Source: Chromobotia macracanthus (Eukaryota > Chordata > Actinopteri > Cypriniformes > Botiidae). From it: a stretch of DNA of 64,000 nucleotides. Positions 24,265-35,387 of the stretch are shown in pieces. Each line of letters begins with the position of its first letter. Position 1 is the first letter of the stretch. The stretch is from positions 2,486,501 to 2,550,500 of the forward strand of contig JAZGTH010000005.1 of the NCBI GenBank assembly GCA_036877525.1, read 5' to 3'. Both the position numbers and the translations under genes were made by a program. A model generated the notes under the pieces. That model worked only from the letters and a program-made list of their open reading frames with translations, ran no database searches and was not told where the DNA came from.

Positions 24265-26280
24265 TTTGTTGTTGGTTTAACATGTAGATTTATGTAGATC
24301 ATGCTCTTGGGCAAAATAAGCAAGGAACATGCGGTACATTCTATATCCATTATTTCAAATAAAAAGTCATTGTTTATTTTGACATAAAAAATCCATCATG
24401 TCCAGAGAATTGAAGTGCTGAAGAGTGCTTGGGGGAACCCTGAGGTGATGTAAGAGGAACTTGTGATTAAATGAAACATTTGGAAATGAAGCAAAACAAC
24501 AGAGGAGAAATGTAGAAAAATAGGAGAAATGTAGCCTTCTGATGGCATATTTGTTATTCACGGCAGTATTCTGATCTCTTTCAGAACATTATTACTTCAC
24601 TCCCTATTTATCACCATACTAATTGTTGTATGGTGAACAAACATAGTTCAATTGACTGGTGTGTGACAAAGTTACCAGGTTTTCAAAAAACTGTTACTAG
24701 CTAGTTACTATCTAGTTAGTTTCTCCAATGACGCATCATGCTGGTTAAGCAGCGAGTTATGTCATTGTAGAGGAAACACATCCCAGATCGATTTTGTGAA
24801 CTGGATCATTGTAAAGATCTGACTGAAATTAATCATTAAGTGTAAACCACTTTTATGATATGTTAAAAATCAAACATTCAGCTAAAACACTAAGAAAATC
24901 ACAGGGGAGTGAAAGCTGTTCCCACTGTCATTTGTATATTTGTTAAATACAAAAGTCTACACATATGATGCATACAATAGTGCCCATTAGACTACTGCTG
25001 AAACTCTTTCAGTAAACGTGTTTAAAACTACATTATGTACTGGAAGTTTGATACTTTGATACTATACTGTTTTTGAAATGAATTCCTTTTTTTACTGAGC
25101 AAGTACATAAAATATTTTTCATAGCCATGTTCTTTACCCTGAGTCATATGTCATATAGACTATGTTAGTAGGACTTGTAGAGGCCATTTTAAAGATCAAC
25201 AGAATCGGCCCCATTTACTAGCACTGAAGCAAAACTTCTCCTTTTATGTTCCAAAGAATGAAGAAGTCATAATAGAATATGAGAGTGATTTAAGGAAGAG
25301 TTTTTATTTTTTGGTAACCTGTTCTTAACTGGCCATGCTTTCCTTTCAGGAAAACAAGACAATAGGATGATATCAGATTCTGTGTAGCTTATGTCCAGAA
25401 TGAAACAAGAGAATTGTTAAAAAAAAAAAATTCAGAAAATGGGTTCTACAAAGTAGCGTATTTTTTTTCATAGCATAATTTAATTATTGTCTCAGCATTG
25501 TAAAACCTTTCCTCTCTAACAAATCATCACATACTAAGTACATGGTGACTTGAGATTACAGAATTTTAAAACTTTTTAGAGGCTTGTTTTTATAAACCTT
25601 GTTTCCAAGCAACCATAAATCTTATACGTGCAAGTGTGATCTGGTCCCAGCCATATGCTCATGTACCAGCTTACATTTTGCTGTTGTAATTGCCAAGTAA
25701 TGTAATGACAGCTCACATGGTATGAGTAATTGAAACTTGCACACCTTACGTAACAAATTTTATTACTGTACGCTGTAAAATAACTTAAATAAAATCTACT
25801 CAATAAAACTGAGGTAACAATTTGCACTCAGTTTGTTATGGTATAATTCATCCTATATTTTTGAATAGAGTGCCTAACAGCTACGACAGAGCTATTTAAC
25901 AGCTATGACAAACTTAGGTAAAGTCTACTTAATATTACTCAATAATTACACAACTAACTACTGAGTATCCGAGTCAAGGGTGAGATTGGTGAGCCGGTCA
26001 TGAGCAATCACAGACTTCTCGTGCCTGCGAAACATAAACCGGCAACAGCTCCACATATGCAGGGCAGGCAGGCTCACCCACGATCTCGCCTATTTTTCTC
26101 TCTCCACTCATATCCCATCTCTCCCCAACACCTACTCAACAAAACAAACACCAGCAGCCCATCACACAGTCCAAACACCACACTTTGCATTCTGTCTTGT
26201 ATTTGTCTTAAATGTCTGGATAAAGGTGGGATCAATTATATGACAAAAAAACTAACCCTTTCTCCTCTCTCTCAACAGCT
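24265..26280. other. No gene or clear repeat recognised
   Basis: AT-rich intron-like sequence. Short open frames on both strands lack motifs. A poly-A run lies near 25420. Confidence 0.5.
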
Positions 26281-26430
26281 ATGACCTCTATCAAGCATTA
26301 AAATGTTGTAATTTTAACTGTGTACGACTGATGTTATTGCCTCCTTATGATTTATCATGTCATTGTTTTCCTCACCTTGTAAGTCATTTTGGATTAAAGC
26401 ATCTGCTAAATGGTTAAAAATGTAAATGAA
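26280..26430 (+). repeat. L2/SINE-type tail fragment
   Basis: CTTGTAAGTCATTTTGGATT-AAAGCATCTGCTAAATGG followed by TAAAAATGTAAATGA matches the common tail of teleost L2-mobilised elements, also seen in the two SINEs of this window. Confidence 0.55.
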
Positions 26431-27690
26431 ACATCTAGCTATTGTACAGTCCAGTGAGGCAAATATCCCAATATGTCTTGTTCCACAATGCCTAAATATT
26501 ACCTAAAGTTTCAGGAAATTGAAACCTCAATTAAAGTGATGGTACTATGGGTTCACAGCATAATGGATGCATTTTCTAAATCTTTTAAACAATGCTAAAC
26601 TTATTTTGAACAGACAGTACCAAGATGAAAACTCAATAAATTTTTTATCAAGTAAAGAGGTAATGATTTCAAGACAAGCCGGAAATTTGCAAGCTGTGCC
26701 AATATACCTCTCTGGGTGTTTAAAAAAATTGTTTATTCAAACTGTGTAACACACAATTTCTAGTGTTAGGTTTCTAAGTAAATAGTAGATGACACCTAGA
26801 ATGGATAATGTGTTTTTCTGGAGTACATATATTCTTTCACTACCACGCATATGGAAAACCATAAGTGCTATTATATTGTGTTCTCTTTGGCATCAGTTGT
26901 TAATCTCACCAGTGTTTTATGTAATCTTATGTGGCTTTCAGTGTTTACAGCAGCTGCGCCTACTTAGGAACTAGGGAAATGAGAACATTTACAGAAAAAT
27001 CTATTAGTGTATTAGATTTCCATCCCTGTAAACCTGAATCTGTTAAGCAAATGGAAAAAAAACACAAGACCCAAACACTGTACAACTGCTCACAAAGACT
27101 TTGTAAATGGACTTTGCAACACATCATGCACAGTAAATTTTTACCTTCTTTTACCTCTTCTTACTATACTTACTGTAGTTCAAAATAGGAATAATTATAT
27201 TCAGATATTTGGTATGCATAAATGACTAGCAAATACTTGATAGTTGCAATTTGTGTCAGTGATGTAACAAAATGTAACACCTGCAGAATTGTAACATCTA
27301 CAGAGTATGCAAGTTGAACAGTTTGGGCTGAATTAATGCTTAACTTTAATACTTAGTGTCTGGGGTTTAGAACAAATCCTAATCATATTGTGCAATATGA
27401 AAACAATACTACTTTGCAAGCCAGTAAAAATACACTTGCTTTTATATGGTTCATACTAAACAAATTCAGGAATTTTTAAAGAAAAAAAATCTAGCAGAAC
27501 ACAAACATTTTACAAATTGATATTCACCAACCACATCTAAAAGCCTTTTACAGGCAGAGATGAGGATGCAGATGCAATTGTTTTTTTCTTTAATAAAATC
27601 CACAAAAGCAATAAACACAGAGAACTGAAAAAAAATACAGAAAATACATTCAAACAGCAATATTCAACAACTGACAAAACCCAAGTAAAA
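26430..27690. other. No gene recognised
   Basis: AT-rich sequence. Nothing found beyond short unsupported open frames. Confidence 0.5.
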
Positions 27691-27695
27691 CACAA

Positions 27696-28816
27696 GGGCT
27701 CTGAAAAAACAGACCACTCCAAAATGTGTCTCTGGTTTTGCTCTTTATAGACGTGTTTAAATAAATTCCAAATAAACATTGTCATTTACAGCCTTTATTG
27801 TAGAAAATGAACTCTGGTCAAAACAACAAAAATATTCAGTGTTTTCAGACTTCAAAAAAGGCACTGGAAACAAGTTCATTTTTTTAACCCGAGAAGTGTT
27901 CAAAAATCTATATTTGGTGAAATAACCCTGGTTTTTAATCACAGCTTTCATGTGTCTTGGCATGCTCTCCACCTGTTTTTCACATTGCTGTTATTTGACT
28001 TTATGCCACTCCTGGCACAAAAATTCAAACAGCTCGGCTTGTTTTATGGCTCGCGACCATCCATCTTCCTCTTAATCACATTCCAGAGGTTTTCAGTGGG
28101 GTTCAGGTCTGGAGATTGGGCTGGCCACGACAGGGTCTTGATCTGGTGGTCCTCCATCCAAACACTGATTGACCTGTCTGTGTTTTCTTCCAGGACAACC
28201 TTGTATGTGGCTTGATTCATGCACTTTTCACAAAGACGAATTTGCCCAATTCCAGCCTTGCTGAAGCACCCCCAGATCATCACAGATCCTTCACCAGATT
28301 TCACATTGGTTGTGAGAAATTGTGGCTTGTAGGCCTCTCCAGGTCTCCATCTAACCATTAGATGATCAGATGTTGGGCAAAGCTGAATATTGGACTCATC
28401 AGATAAGATAACTGTATTTTATCCTCACTGTGGACTTTACCCCAGCTGCCATTTGCCATTCTTTTTGTAGGTCACTTGATGTCATCCTATGTTTTTTGAC
28501 TGATATTCAAATTAATTGGCGTCATCTTGTTTAATGAAGAGTCGTTTTTGCCCTCTGTAGTTTTGTTATCCCCAGTGTCCGCAGTTTGACCTTGTTCTTA
28601 AAAAATAGTCTGTCTTTGAAATATTATGTATGGAAGCAACTTGACACTCATTGTATCCCTCTGCTAGTAAAGCCAGAACTGAAGTTTTGACTTTTTCTTA
28701 CTCAAAATATTTCACTTTTGAAGTTCTGAAGTTCTGGAATTGAATGGCTGCCATAAATGTAGAGTTGCTGATTTGAGAAAAATTTGGAGTGGTCTCTTAA
28801 TTTTTTCCAGAGCTGT
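27696..28816 (-). mobile_element. Tc1/mariner DNA transposon relic
   Basis: Terminal sequences are imperfect inverted repeats: right end, on the minus strand, CAGCTCTGGAAAAAATTAAG then AGACCACTCCAAA; left end GCTCTGAAAAAACAGACCAC then TCCAAA. The minus-strand frame 28358-28044 carries FLTTNVKSGEGSVMIWGCFS, then SWPAQSPDLNPTENLWNVIK, the last catalytic Glu region of a DDE transposase. The segment with the second catalytic Asp (usually QQDNDPKH) is deleted. The N-terminal half is out of frame. Inactive. Confidence 0.85.
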
Positions 28817-28939
28817 ACATAAGGGAAAACAAGCTAACAAGGGTATGGGGCTTGTAATTAGCACACACGAGGGTAACCATGACAACAAATAAGGGAACAG
28901 AACAGCTGGGAGACAAGAGGTGAAATACAAAAGACGGGG

Positions 28940-29384
28940 ACTACCAGCGGGAGCCGTCTCCAGAATATTAGTGCCATTTCTGACTACATTTCCCATAATA
29001 CCCCATACCTGGGTTTGATCACGTCCTGTTCACCTGAACCTTATTAACTCTTGTGTATATAAACCCCAGGCTCATGTTAACCCATTGCAAAGTCTTGTTT
29101 TGCCCTGGCGACATTACTGAGTGGTTTCTACTTGGATTTTGTATTGTTTACTGCCTGCCCTGTCTATTGGATTGTTACTTGGTTTTGGATTGTTTGCTGC
29201 CTGCCCTGATTATCGGATTGTCCCATGTTGATGATTGTTTGTTGCTGCCTCGACCCACGCCTGTATCACGTTTGCTCTTCAACCTTGTCTCCGTTTTTCC
29301 TATTTACTGTTGCCTAACCCTGTCTGCCTGGTTAACGATTAAAACACTGCAAATGGATCCTTGTGTGTTTGACCCATCATTACA
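28940..29384 (+). mobile_element. LTR relic, family B
   Basis: Shares with 23835-24259 the blocks GACTACATTTCCCATA, CACGTCCTGTTCACCTGA, GCAAAGTCTTGTTTTGCCC and CACTGCAAATGGATCC, ending CATCATTACA. The 5' end is degraded. Its 3' end lies 4 bp from the U1 pseudogene. Confidence 0.72.
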
Positions 29385-29388
29385 ATAT

Positions 29389-29523
29389 TCACGAAGGTGG
29401 TTCACCCAGGGCGAGGGTCGGCTATTGCACTCCGGTTGTGCTGACCCCTACAAATTCCCCAAATGTGTGAATCTCGACTGCATAATTTCTGATAGTGGGG
29501 TAGTGCGTTCACGCTCTCCTCTG
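29389..29523 (+). pseudogene. Truncated U1 snRNA pseudogene
   Basis: Aligns to U1 small nuclear RNA from about nucleotide 30 to the 3' end. TCACGAAGGTGG, CCCAGGGCGAGG, TTGCACTCCGG and GTGCTGACCCCT are preserved. So are CTCGACTGCATAATTTCTGA (with the Sm-type site) and the terminal stem with CCTCTG. It lacks the first 29 nucleotides, including the ACTTACCTG segment that pairs with 5' splice sites, so it cannot work as U1. TGTTCAAAGCAGA at about 29529-29541 resembles the snRNA 3' box. That points to a broken gene copy, not a retroposed RNA. Confidence 0.85.
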
Positions 29524-32400
29524 ATCATTTGTTCAAAGCAGACCTTGGAATTTGTTTGACCATGCAAAGCAAAGACACGCTGTGCTTCTTTGTGTGGGAC
29601 GAGCATCGTTGATGATGATAAAAGTTTTGGTTGTGCTTTGCCCGAAACACTAAAGCTTGACAGAGAATAACAAGAACAACAATAAATACTTTGCCGACCT
29701 TTGGGACTAAAGATGCTGTTTGATTCGTTGACCTCCCATTTATATCTCTTTCGTGTGGAGCAAAGCAAACGGTCTAACATGTGAAATTAGCACAGACCCT
29801 TCCAACGAATGTACCAATGAGTCGTTTGTGTATGGACACAGTTTTGTTTGTTAAAAGCACAGCAGAACAGCATGCAGTGCAAGGCATCAGCGATTGTAGG
29901 CAAATGTAAAACAGAAGCAACATTCACATGCTTCTTATTCAGGTGAAAGTTAAAGCTTTGCCTCTGAATTACTAGAGCTGGTGGTGATAAAACGGGCCAC
30001 TGATAATAAGAAACACATACAAGTCATGGGGAGGGGCTGGAGAGGACGTCTTTTCGTTAAGCGAAACACTGCACGGGGATGCCTTGCTCCCATTTACTTT
30101 TCATTTGAGCAGAGCAAAGCAAAAAAAAAAGTGGCCAAGCGTCAGCTCAATTCAGACAACAAAGTCAGAAACATTCCAGCAATGGCAAAAAGAAAAAAAA
30201 ACATTTTTGATTTGAAGGGACTAACAAGAAGATCAAAAACCATTAGGCTTTCCATTAGCCATAACACTATTCATTTGCGCTTGTTTTCACTTTTCTCTCT
30301 TTGTTTGTATCTTTTCTCTTTAGGTGAATCACACATACCCAAGGTACTGTGAAGAACACGACCTTCCCTGTAACCACAGCCCCTGTAACTGCTCCCAAGA
30401 AAATGGCAGGTTGTTAATGTCAAGAAGCTTTTGAAAGTCAATGTCAGCCAGTCATATCGCTTGCAGCCATGTCTGACCTATAGCATCTAACGCCTGCTGT
30501 GGGTGATGCAGAGGACCTGTGATGATGGAGACATGTGACCATATACCTGAAGAGGATGAAATAAATCAGAACTGATAGAGGTCTGTAGAATGAAGGCAGA
30601 AAGCCCAATAAAGTAAATCAGAGCTTGCCTCAAAGTTCATATATAATTTAATAAAGCAATGGACGCCAGTCTCTGAGAGCTTTATGGGAAAAAGGTAATT
30701 CGTTCCAAGAATATGTTTGCTGTGCTAACAAGATCTACAGAATGAAAGGGCTACATTTCAAATTTCTATGGTTCAAACTTTGGAGATCATGTTATTCACA
30801 TTGAATTTCTCATAATAAACTGGAGTGGATAAGATTGCTAGTTCCTCAAATGTAAATTAAATTTACTCTATAATGTATGTCATTAATGTGTCTTTGCCTT
30901 CTTTGTTTAGACACGCAGAAGAAAATCAGTTTACTTCACATTAGTTGTTTGTAGTCTAAAAAGCATAAAATCATAGCCGATTGTGTGACATTCTAATTCA
31001 CAAAACCTTTATATTCACAAATGTATAATATTTTATTTTTGAAAGTATATTATATTTGTGAAAGTCAATCAATAAAAAAAATATTGAATGTGTGAGAGTG
31101 CAATTTTGGACACAGAACTGATAAAATAAAAAATGGATTATCTCATTATTTTTTGGCAGATAGGGAGGAATTATTGTAAAATTAAACTTTCAAAGGAAAA
31201 AGCCTGGCCAGTTCCTCCTTTCCCATTATGATAATGAGCTTATGCAACTGCCAAAAGCAAATATTTACCATTGTCACAAGGAGCTGACTGACATTAGAGT
31301 TCTTGCAAAAGAAATGTTTACTGAATAAGAACGCATGCAAGATCCAAGCCAGGAAAATTTGAATGTGAAAGAATGGAGAGCAGTTATCTTTGTATTTTGT
31401 ATCTGTGTATTTTGTAGCTGTGTATCACACAGGCACACTCATTCAGAAACATACAAACAGAAACTGTGCACAGATATTCCTGTAATCATGTGGGTTTGCT
31501 TATAACATTATTCATTACTATGTGATTGGATTCCAAGGTGTATAATCAGATGCATAAGTTAATGACTAGTATTTACATTCCAAATACTACTAATAAAAAA
31601 TAAATAAAAATCAATATGTTGCTTATACAGCAGTGACCTCTGTGCTATTTTGGGAATAACAGAAACTCTGCTTAGACTATGCATAACCAAAAACTACAAT
31701 GCATTCTGGTCCTGCTGTTCAAAAAATATCCTGCCAGCTCAGTTTATGAATACCACCTCACTTGACCAGAAATCAAACATGTTGTACTCCATAACCGTCA
31801 CTAGGGAATGCTCTTGTATATCTAAAGAAAAAAATCTAACCCAAAACCCAAAGGGTGCAAACAATCCAAGCCTGACGTATCTTCCTTGATATTCAAGAGG
31901 AAAATACCCTTAAATCAATATGTAGTATGAACTATGTTGCCATAGAAACATTTCCTTACAAATAGGCATGTCCATTCGCATTATGGAATAAGGTAAACCA
32001 TGCTTTAAAAAAATTTGCGCTACACAATATTTAATAGGCAGTACAGTATGGCCAATTAAATTACTATAATGTGTAGATTCATGTAGTAAGAAACTGACAT
32101 TGGAAGATGGCCATAAAGTTCACTTGTTATAAAAGCCAACAGATATATGCTGACAGTATAAACTCAAACCCTACACACATGCACACATTTTTAATTAAGC
32201 TATCTTTGCAAGGACATTTATTGACAATAGAATCTCTAGCCCCTTACCCCAACATTAATCATCCCAACTGACTGCCTAACCCTATCCCTTACCGTAAACC
32301 TAATACCCAATTCAAACCCTTACTCTAAAACCAAGTCTTAATCCTCAAACAGCCCTGTAAAGGAGTGTTAGAAAGTGACAACCGGCCAAAATGTTCTTAC
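29524..32400. other. No gene; one MITE-like repeat near the end
   Basis: 29560-30130 may be snRNA-locus flank (repeated GCAAAGCAAA motifs). At 32200-32430, CTAACCCTATCCCTTACC-type sequence with TTGTCCTCACTATATGATAG resembles a common fish MITE-like repeat. The rest is AT-rich. The beta-subunit DYTLTMYF exon was looked for here and not found. Confidence 0.45.
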
Positions 32401-32518
32401 TTTACTCTCTTTGTCCTCACTATATGATAGTATAACTGGTCACATTGGTTCTCATTAAAATAAATGTACAAGTAAACACACACACACACCTTCCAACAGA
32501 ACAGTATGATAGACTTAC

Positions 32519-32586
32519 CATATTAACTTCTGACACCATGTCTATGCTGGCTATGTCTATATTCATCCCCACTCCCACTGGAGGAC
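32519..32586 (-). CDS. gabrb2: gabrb2 coding exon 3
   Basis: A 68-bp exon, the same size as the alpha-6 exon at 51588. Acceptor TTTTTAG, donor GTAAG. It encodes PPVGVGMNIDIASIDMVSEV, part of the first extracellular beta strands. It ends in phase 0 after NM, as expected before the DYTLTMYF exon, which lies outside the window. Confidence 0.92.
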
Positions 32587-33390
32587 CTAAAAACAAACCA
32601 AATTATACTAATGACATTAAAGTTAATTGACTGATAACATCTAGAGTGAGGTGAAAAGTAAAACCACACGCTATCGACTCTAATATACTTATACATAGGA
32701 CTCAATATTTTACCAAGACCATTTATCATGAAAAACGAGTTGTTTAGAATTGATCAAGCCATCCTCACGACTACGATTATTACTGATAATAATCGTATAA
32801 TACGGTGATTACGACAATCACCTGCAGCAGTTATTGGACAAAACATGCAAACACAATTGGTGCCATAAATTCACTCCTCAGCTTTACGCAGCTGTTCTTT
32901 AATATCGCGTTTTGCAGTGAATAGATTATTTCAAAACAAGTGTGACCAAGTCGATCATCCCCAAACGCACACGTCGGTGTATATTTCCGCGTAACCCTCC
33001 CTATGTGTTTGCTGTGGCTTGCACTGCGTGAAAGTTGAGAGCTGATCTTCAAAGGGTTAACATGATACACGTAATGTAAAAAACGGACATTTTCGTGCGT
33101 TTACCTCCAAAATCTGGCCTCAAGCGAATGTCATATCCGTTCAATAGTCTATCAATAGTTTCTTTCACGAGTGACATATTGTTTGGATCGTTAACACTGC
33201 AAACAGGAAAAATAAACTGTTAGATTTAGTTTTACCCGTCAGGATCAGTTTAGTTGTGTGTAGAGTACAGACAGCCATATGAAGTGAGGGTGAGCTTTTG
33301 GACTTACCTTTGTGCACACACCACGGCCACTATAACGGGAAACGTCCACACCCACATAAAGCTATTTTTTCTTATTCTAAAGGTCGTCAT
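32519..33390 (-). CDS. gabrb2: GABA-A receptor beta-2 subunit, first three coding exons (5' part of gene)
   Basis: Beta subunit of the pentameric ligand-gated chloride channel of inhibitory synapses. Coding exons on the minus strand are 33390-33308 (83 bp), 33196-33105 (92 bp) and 32586-32519 (68 bp), all with GT-AG junctions and compatible phases. Exon 1 starts at the ATG 33390-33388 and gives a basic N-terminus, then a hydrophobic signal peptide containing TFPVIVAVVCAQ. Exon 2 reads VNDPNNMSLVKETIDRLLNG followed by YDIRLRPDFGG. Exon 3 reads GPPVGVGMNIDIASIDMVSE, then VNM. The MSLVKE and VGMNIDIASID stretches fit beta-2 better than beta-1 or beta-3. The next exon (DYTLTMYF...) is not found down to base 1, so intron 3 exceeds 32 kb or the gene is interrupted. 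The divergent alpha-6 neighbour supports beta-2. Assignment to beta-2 rather than another beta paralog is by remembered family sequence, not a search. Confidence 0.9.
32773..32822. other. Two adjacent short perfect hairpins in gabrb2 intron 2
   Basis: ACGATTATTA-CTGA-TAATAATCGT (32773-32796; 10-bp stem) is followed by GGTGATT-ACGAC-AATCACC (32804-32822; 7-bp stem). They lie 187 bp from exon 3 in a 518-bp intron. Confidence 0.6.
33105..33196 (-). CDS. gabrb2: gabrb2 coding exon 2
   Basis: The acceptor CAG precedes 33196 and the donor GTAA follows 33105. The exon encodes the start of the mature extracellular domain, with an N-glycosylation sequon NMS and the family motif YDIRLRPDFGG. Intron 1 is only about 111 bp. 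Confidence 0.92.
33308..33390 (-). CDS. gabrb2: gabrb2 coding exon 1 (signal peptide)
   Basis: ATG at 33390-33388, then 27 codons plus AG, followed by the donor GTAAGTC at 33307-33301. It encodes a short basic segment (FRIRK) and a hydrophobic core ending VVCAQ, a typical secretory signal peptide. The split codon AG|T gives the serine before VNDP. An open frame extends upstream of this ATG, but this start matches the usual beta-subunit N-terminus. Confidence 0.88.
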
Positions 33391-33560
33391 ACTTGTTAAT
33401 GTTTTCTGGTTTCCGTCAAGACAGAAAAGATCTAACTTAGAGTGTGCTGTGCAGTAATTCCACTGTGGTGCACATGCGCACATACTCCAGCGCAGCATCC
33501 AGTAGCGGTGTGATGCTTATGCTACTGGAAGAGCACTTCCCCAGTTAGAAACAGGGGACA
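33391..33560 (-). promoter_or_regulatory. gabrb2: Presumed gabrb2 5' UTR/promoter-proximal region
   Basis: Non-repeat, locally CpG-containing sequence directly upstream of the beta-subunit ATG (for example GCGCAGCATCC and GTAGCGGTG). No TATA box is evident. Placement only; no factor site is claimed. Confidence 0.35.
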
Positions 33561-33856
33561 ATTAAAGTAAAAACTATAAAAACACCATATTTCTCTACAA
33601 TGCATGTTAATCATATAGAAAAGAACCCCCTTCCTGTCAAGTGTCCTTTTGAAAACTGCTTCATTATCTATTTCAGCGTATTTTGACTTAAGGCACAAAT
33701 GTGACTTTTATGGCATATACAAAGCAAAGGAGGGGACTGCAAACAGTACAATTTAAACAAGACTTAAAATGATTTATTACTAAGGGGAGATGTAGTTGAT
33801 AAATCAGATGCTTCAAGGAATTGATAAAGAAATCTAAACGTCTCAGGTTACGTATT

Positions 33857-34288
33857 GTAAGAATATAACTTAGTTTGCTGTGTTTGGATCACCAGTTTTC
33901 TTCAATACCAGATCAATTGGATGTCATGAGGAGGTACCTTCAGCAGAGCTCTGGGAGCAAGAGACACAGACACTAGAGTGTGGTTGACTCAAGCTCGTTC
34001 ATTTCCTCAACAGAAGCAGATTATATAGAACAGAACAGGATGCACCTAAATCTGTGTCAAGCAATCAAATAGCTGGATTATATTTCATTACCATATATGG
34101 TTAGAAACAACAGCTTCAGGGTGTATTCTAGACTTCCCTATGCAACAGAGTATATGTCATTCAAAAGGAGATATCAAAACTTATTAACCCTTAAGGGGTG
34201 TTGACTATATTCATTAGTGCGGGGAACTAAATAATCAAAAAGTTGGCTACTTTAAGTCATTTATGACTTACCAATTAGTTTCACACAC
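33857..34288 (-). mobile_element. Candidate LTR downstream of the retroviral pol relic
   Basis: Read on the minus strand, it could start TGTGTGAAAC and ends ATTCTTACA. It contains a TATA-like CTATATAATC and an A/T-rich leader. Size (about 430 bp) and position 3' of integrase suit a 3' LTR. No matching 5' copy was found near 37300-37600, so this is tentative. Confidence 0.35.
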
Positions 34289-34427
34289 TAATGTTGTCAT
34301 TAACAGTAAACAGTAAAATTCAAAATAAAGAATAATACACAAAGAAATATTTTCGACCAAGGGATTACGGCCGGGCTAGACAGATGTTTTACTTCTGTCC
34401 CCGGAATCCATCCGGACCCACAGTCAC

Positions 34428-34969
34428 CTAGTCCCCTGATGTTATAGTGCCAATGTTGTCTATTGCCAATATCTTGGCCAGCAGTTTGGTCACTTTTAAT
34501 GTGAATGGGGTGCCATTATCACTCTCAATCGTTGTGGGTATACAGAAACAAGGAATTACTTCTTTAAATAATATCTTAACTACTGTTTTTGTGTTCTCTT
34601 TGGCACATGGCAAAATTTCAGGCCACTTTGAAAATCTATCCACAATAGTCAGCATATACTTTAGATTTCCTACTGCTGGCATGTGAGTGAAATCTATTTG
34701 GAGATCTATTTTGCTTCTGGAAATGGCAGAGCGTCTTGTGATGTTTATCTGTGCGTGTTCGTTTTGGCACATATTAATTTGACCATTTTTGCTGTGTTTT
34801 TTATGCAATATAGGCGATTAATCATCTGTTTAACTTTAGACACATTCTTGTGTGATACACCATGATAATGTCTTATCAATACCACTAGGAACAATTTTGG
34901 CAGCGCAATTCTGCCATCCTTGTCTCTAATTAAGCCTTCTACATCTGGGGCACACCCATTCACCGCCAA
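34428..34969 (-). pseudogene. pol: ERV integrase fragment
   Basis: Contains LQIDFTHMP and MLTIVDRFSKWPE around the first catalytic Asp, then IESDNGTPFT around the second. The upstream zinc-binding region is in another frame (VLIRHYHGVSHKN, with the His-His part). The domain is cut before its usual C-terminus. Confidence 0.8.
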
Positions 34970-35134
34970 GTGTTTCAGATCTTCCTCTGTTGGTTGGCTA
35001 CAAAATTTTTAGATCTACATCTGCTACGCACGATAAGTCTGCAAATATCATTGTTCCTGCTTCCTTATTGGACCTTCTCTGATATGGCCCATTTGGCCAT
35101 TTCATCTGCCCATCTATTACCTACAGCTTCTGAT

Positions 35135-35383
35135 TCATTGCCTTGGGCATGACCTTTCACAACTGCCAGCTAAGATGGCAGCATTACTGCCTGTAACAAA
35201 TCTCGTAAGGGTGTAAGCGTACCTACTGTCTGTGTATATTGTGGCTCTTTTGCCTTTTGTGAGCTTACATGCTCTTGTCAATGCAATCAATTCTGCAGCT
35301 TGTGCTGAATTATGATATTGCAGGCAGTATGCCTCCACTCTCTCACCTTCCAGCATCACAATTGCATATCCACACAAATACAC
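35135..35383 (-). pseudogene. pol: ERV RNase H fragment
   Basis: Contains AQAAELIALTRAC and ATIYTDSRYAYT. These are the conserved retroviral RNase H blocks carrying the catalytic Glu (AELIAL) and Asp (TDSRYA). The frame stops shortly after. Confidence 0.8.
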
Positions 35384-35387
35384 TCCA

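Noticed and set aside
31650..31889. 79-codon plus-strand frame as a possible missing exon or small gene
   Set aside because: No resemblance to a beta-subunit exon or any family I recognise, and no supporting splice sites.
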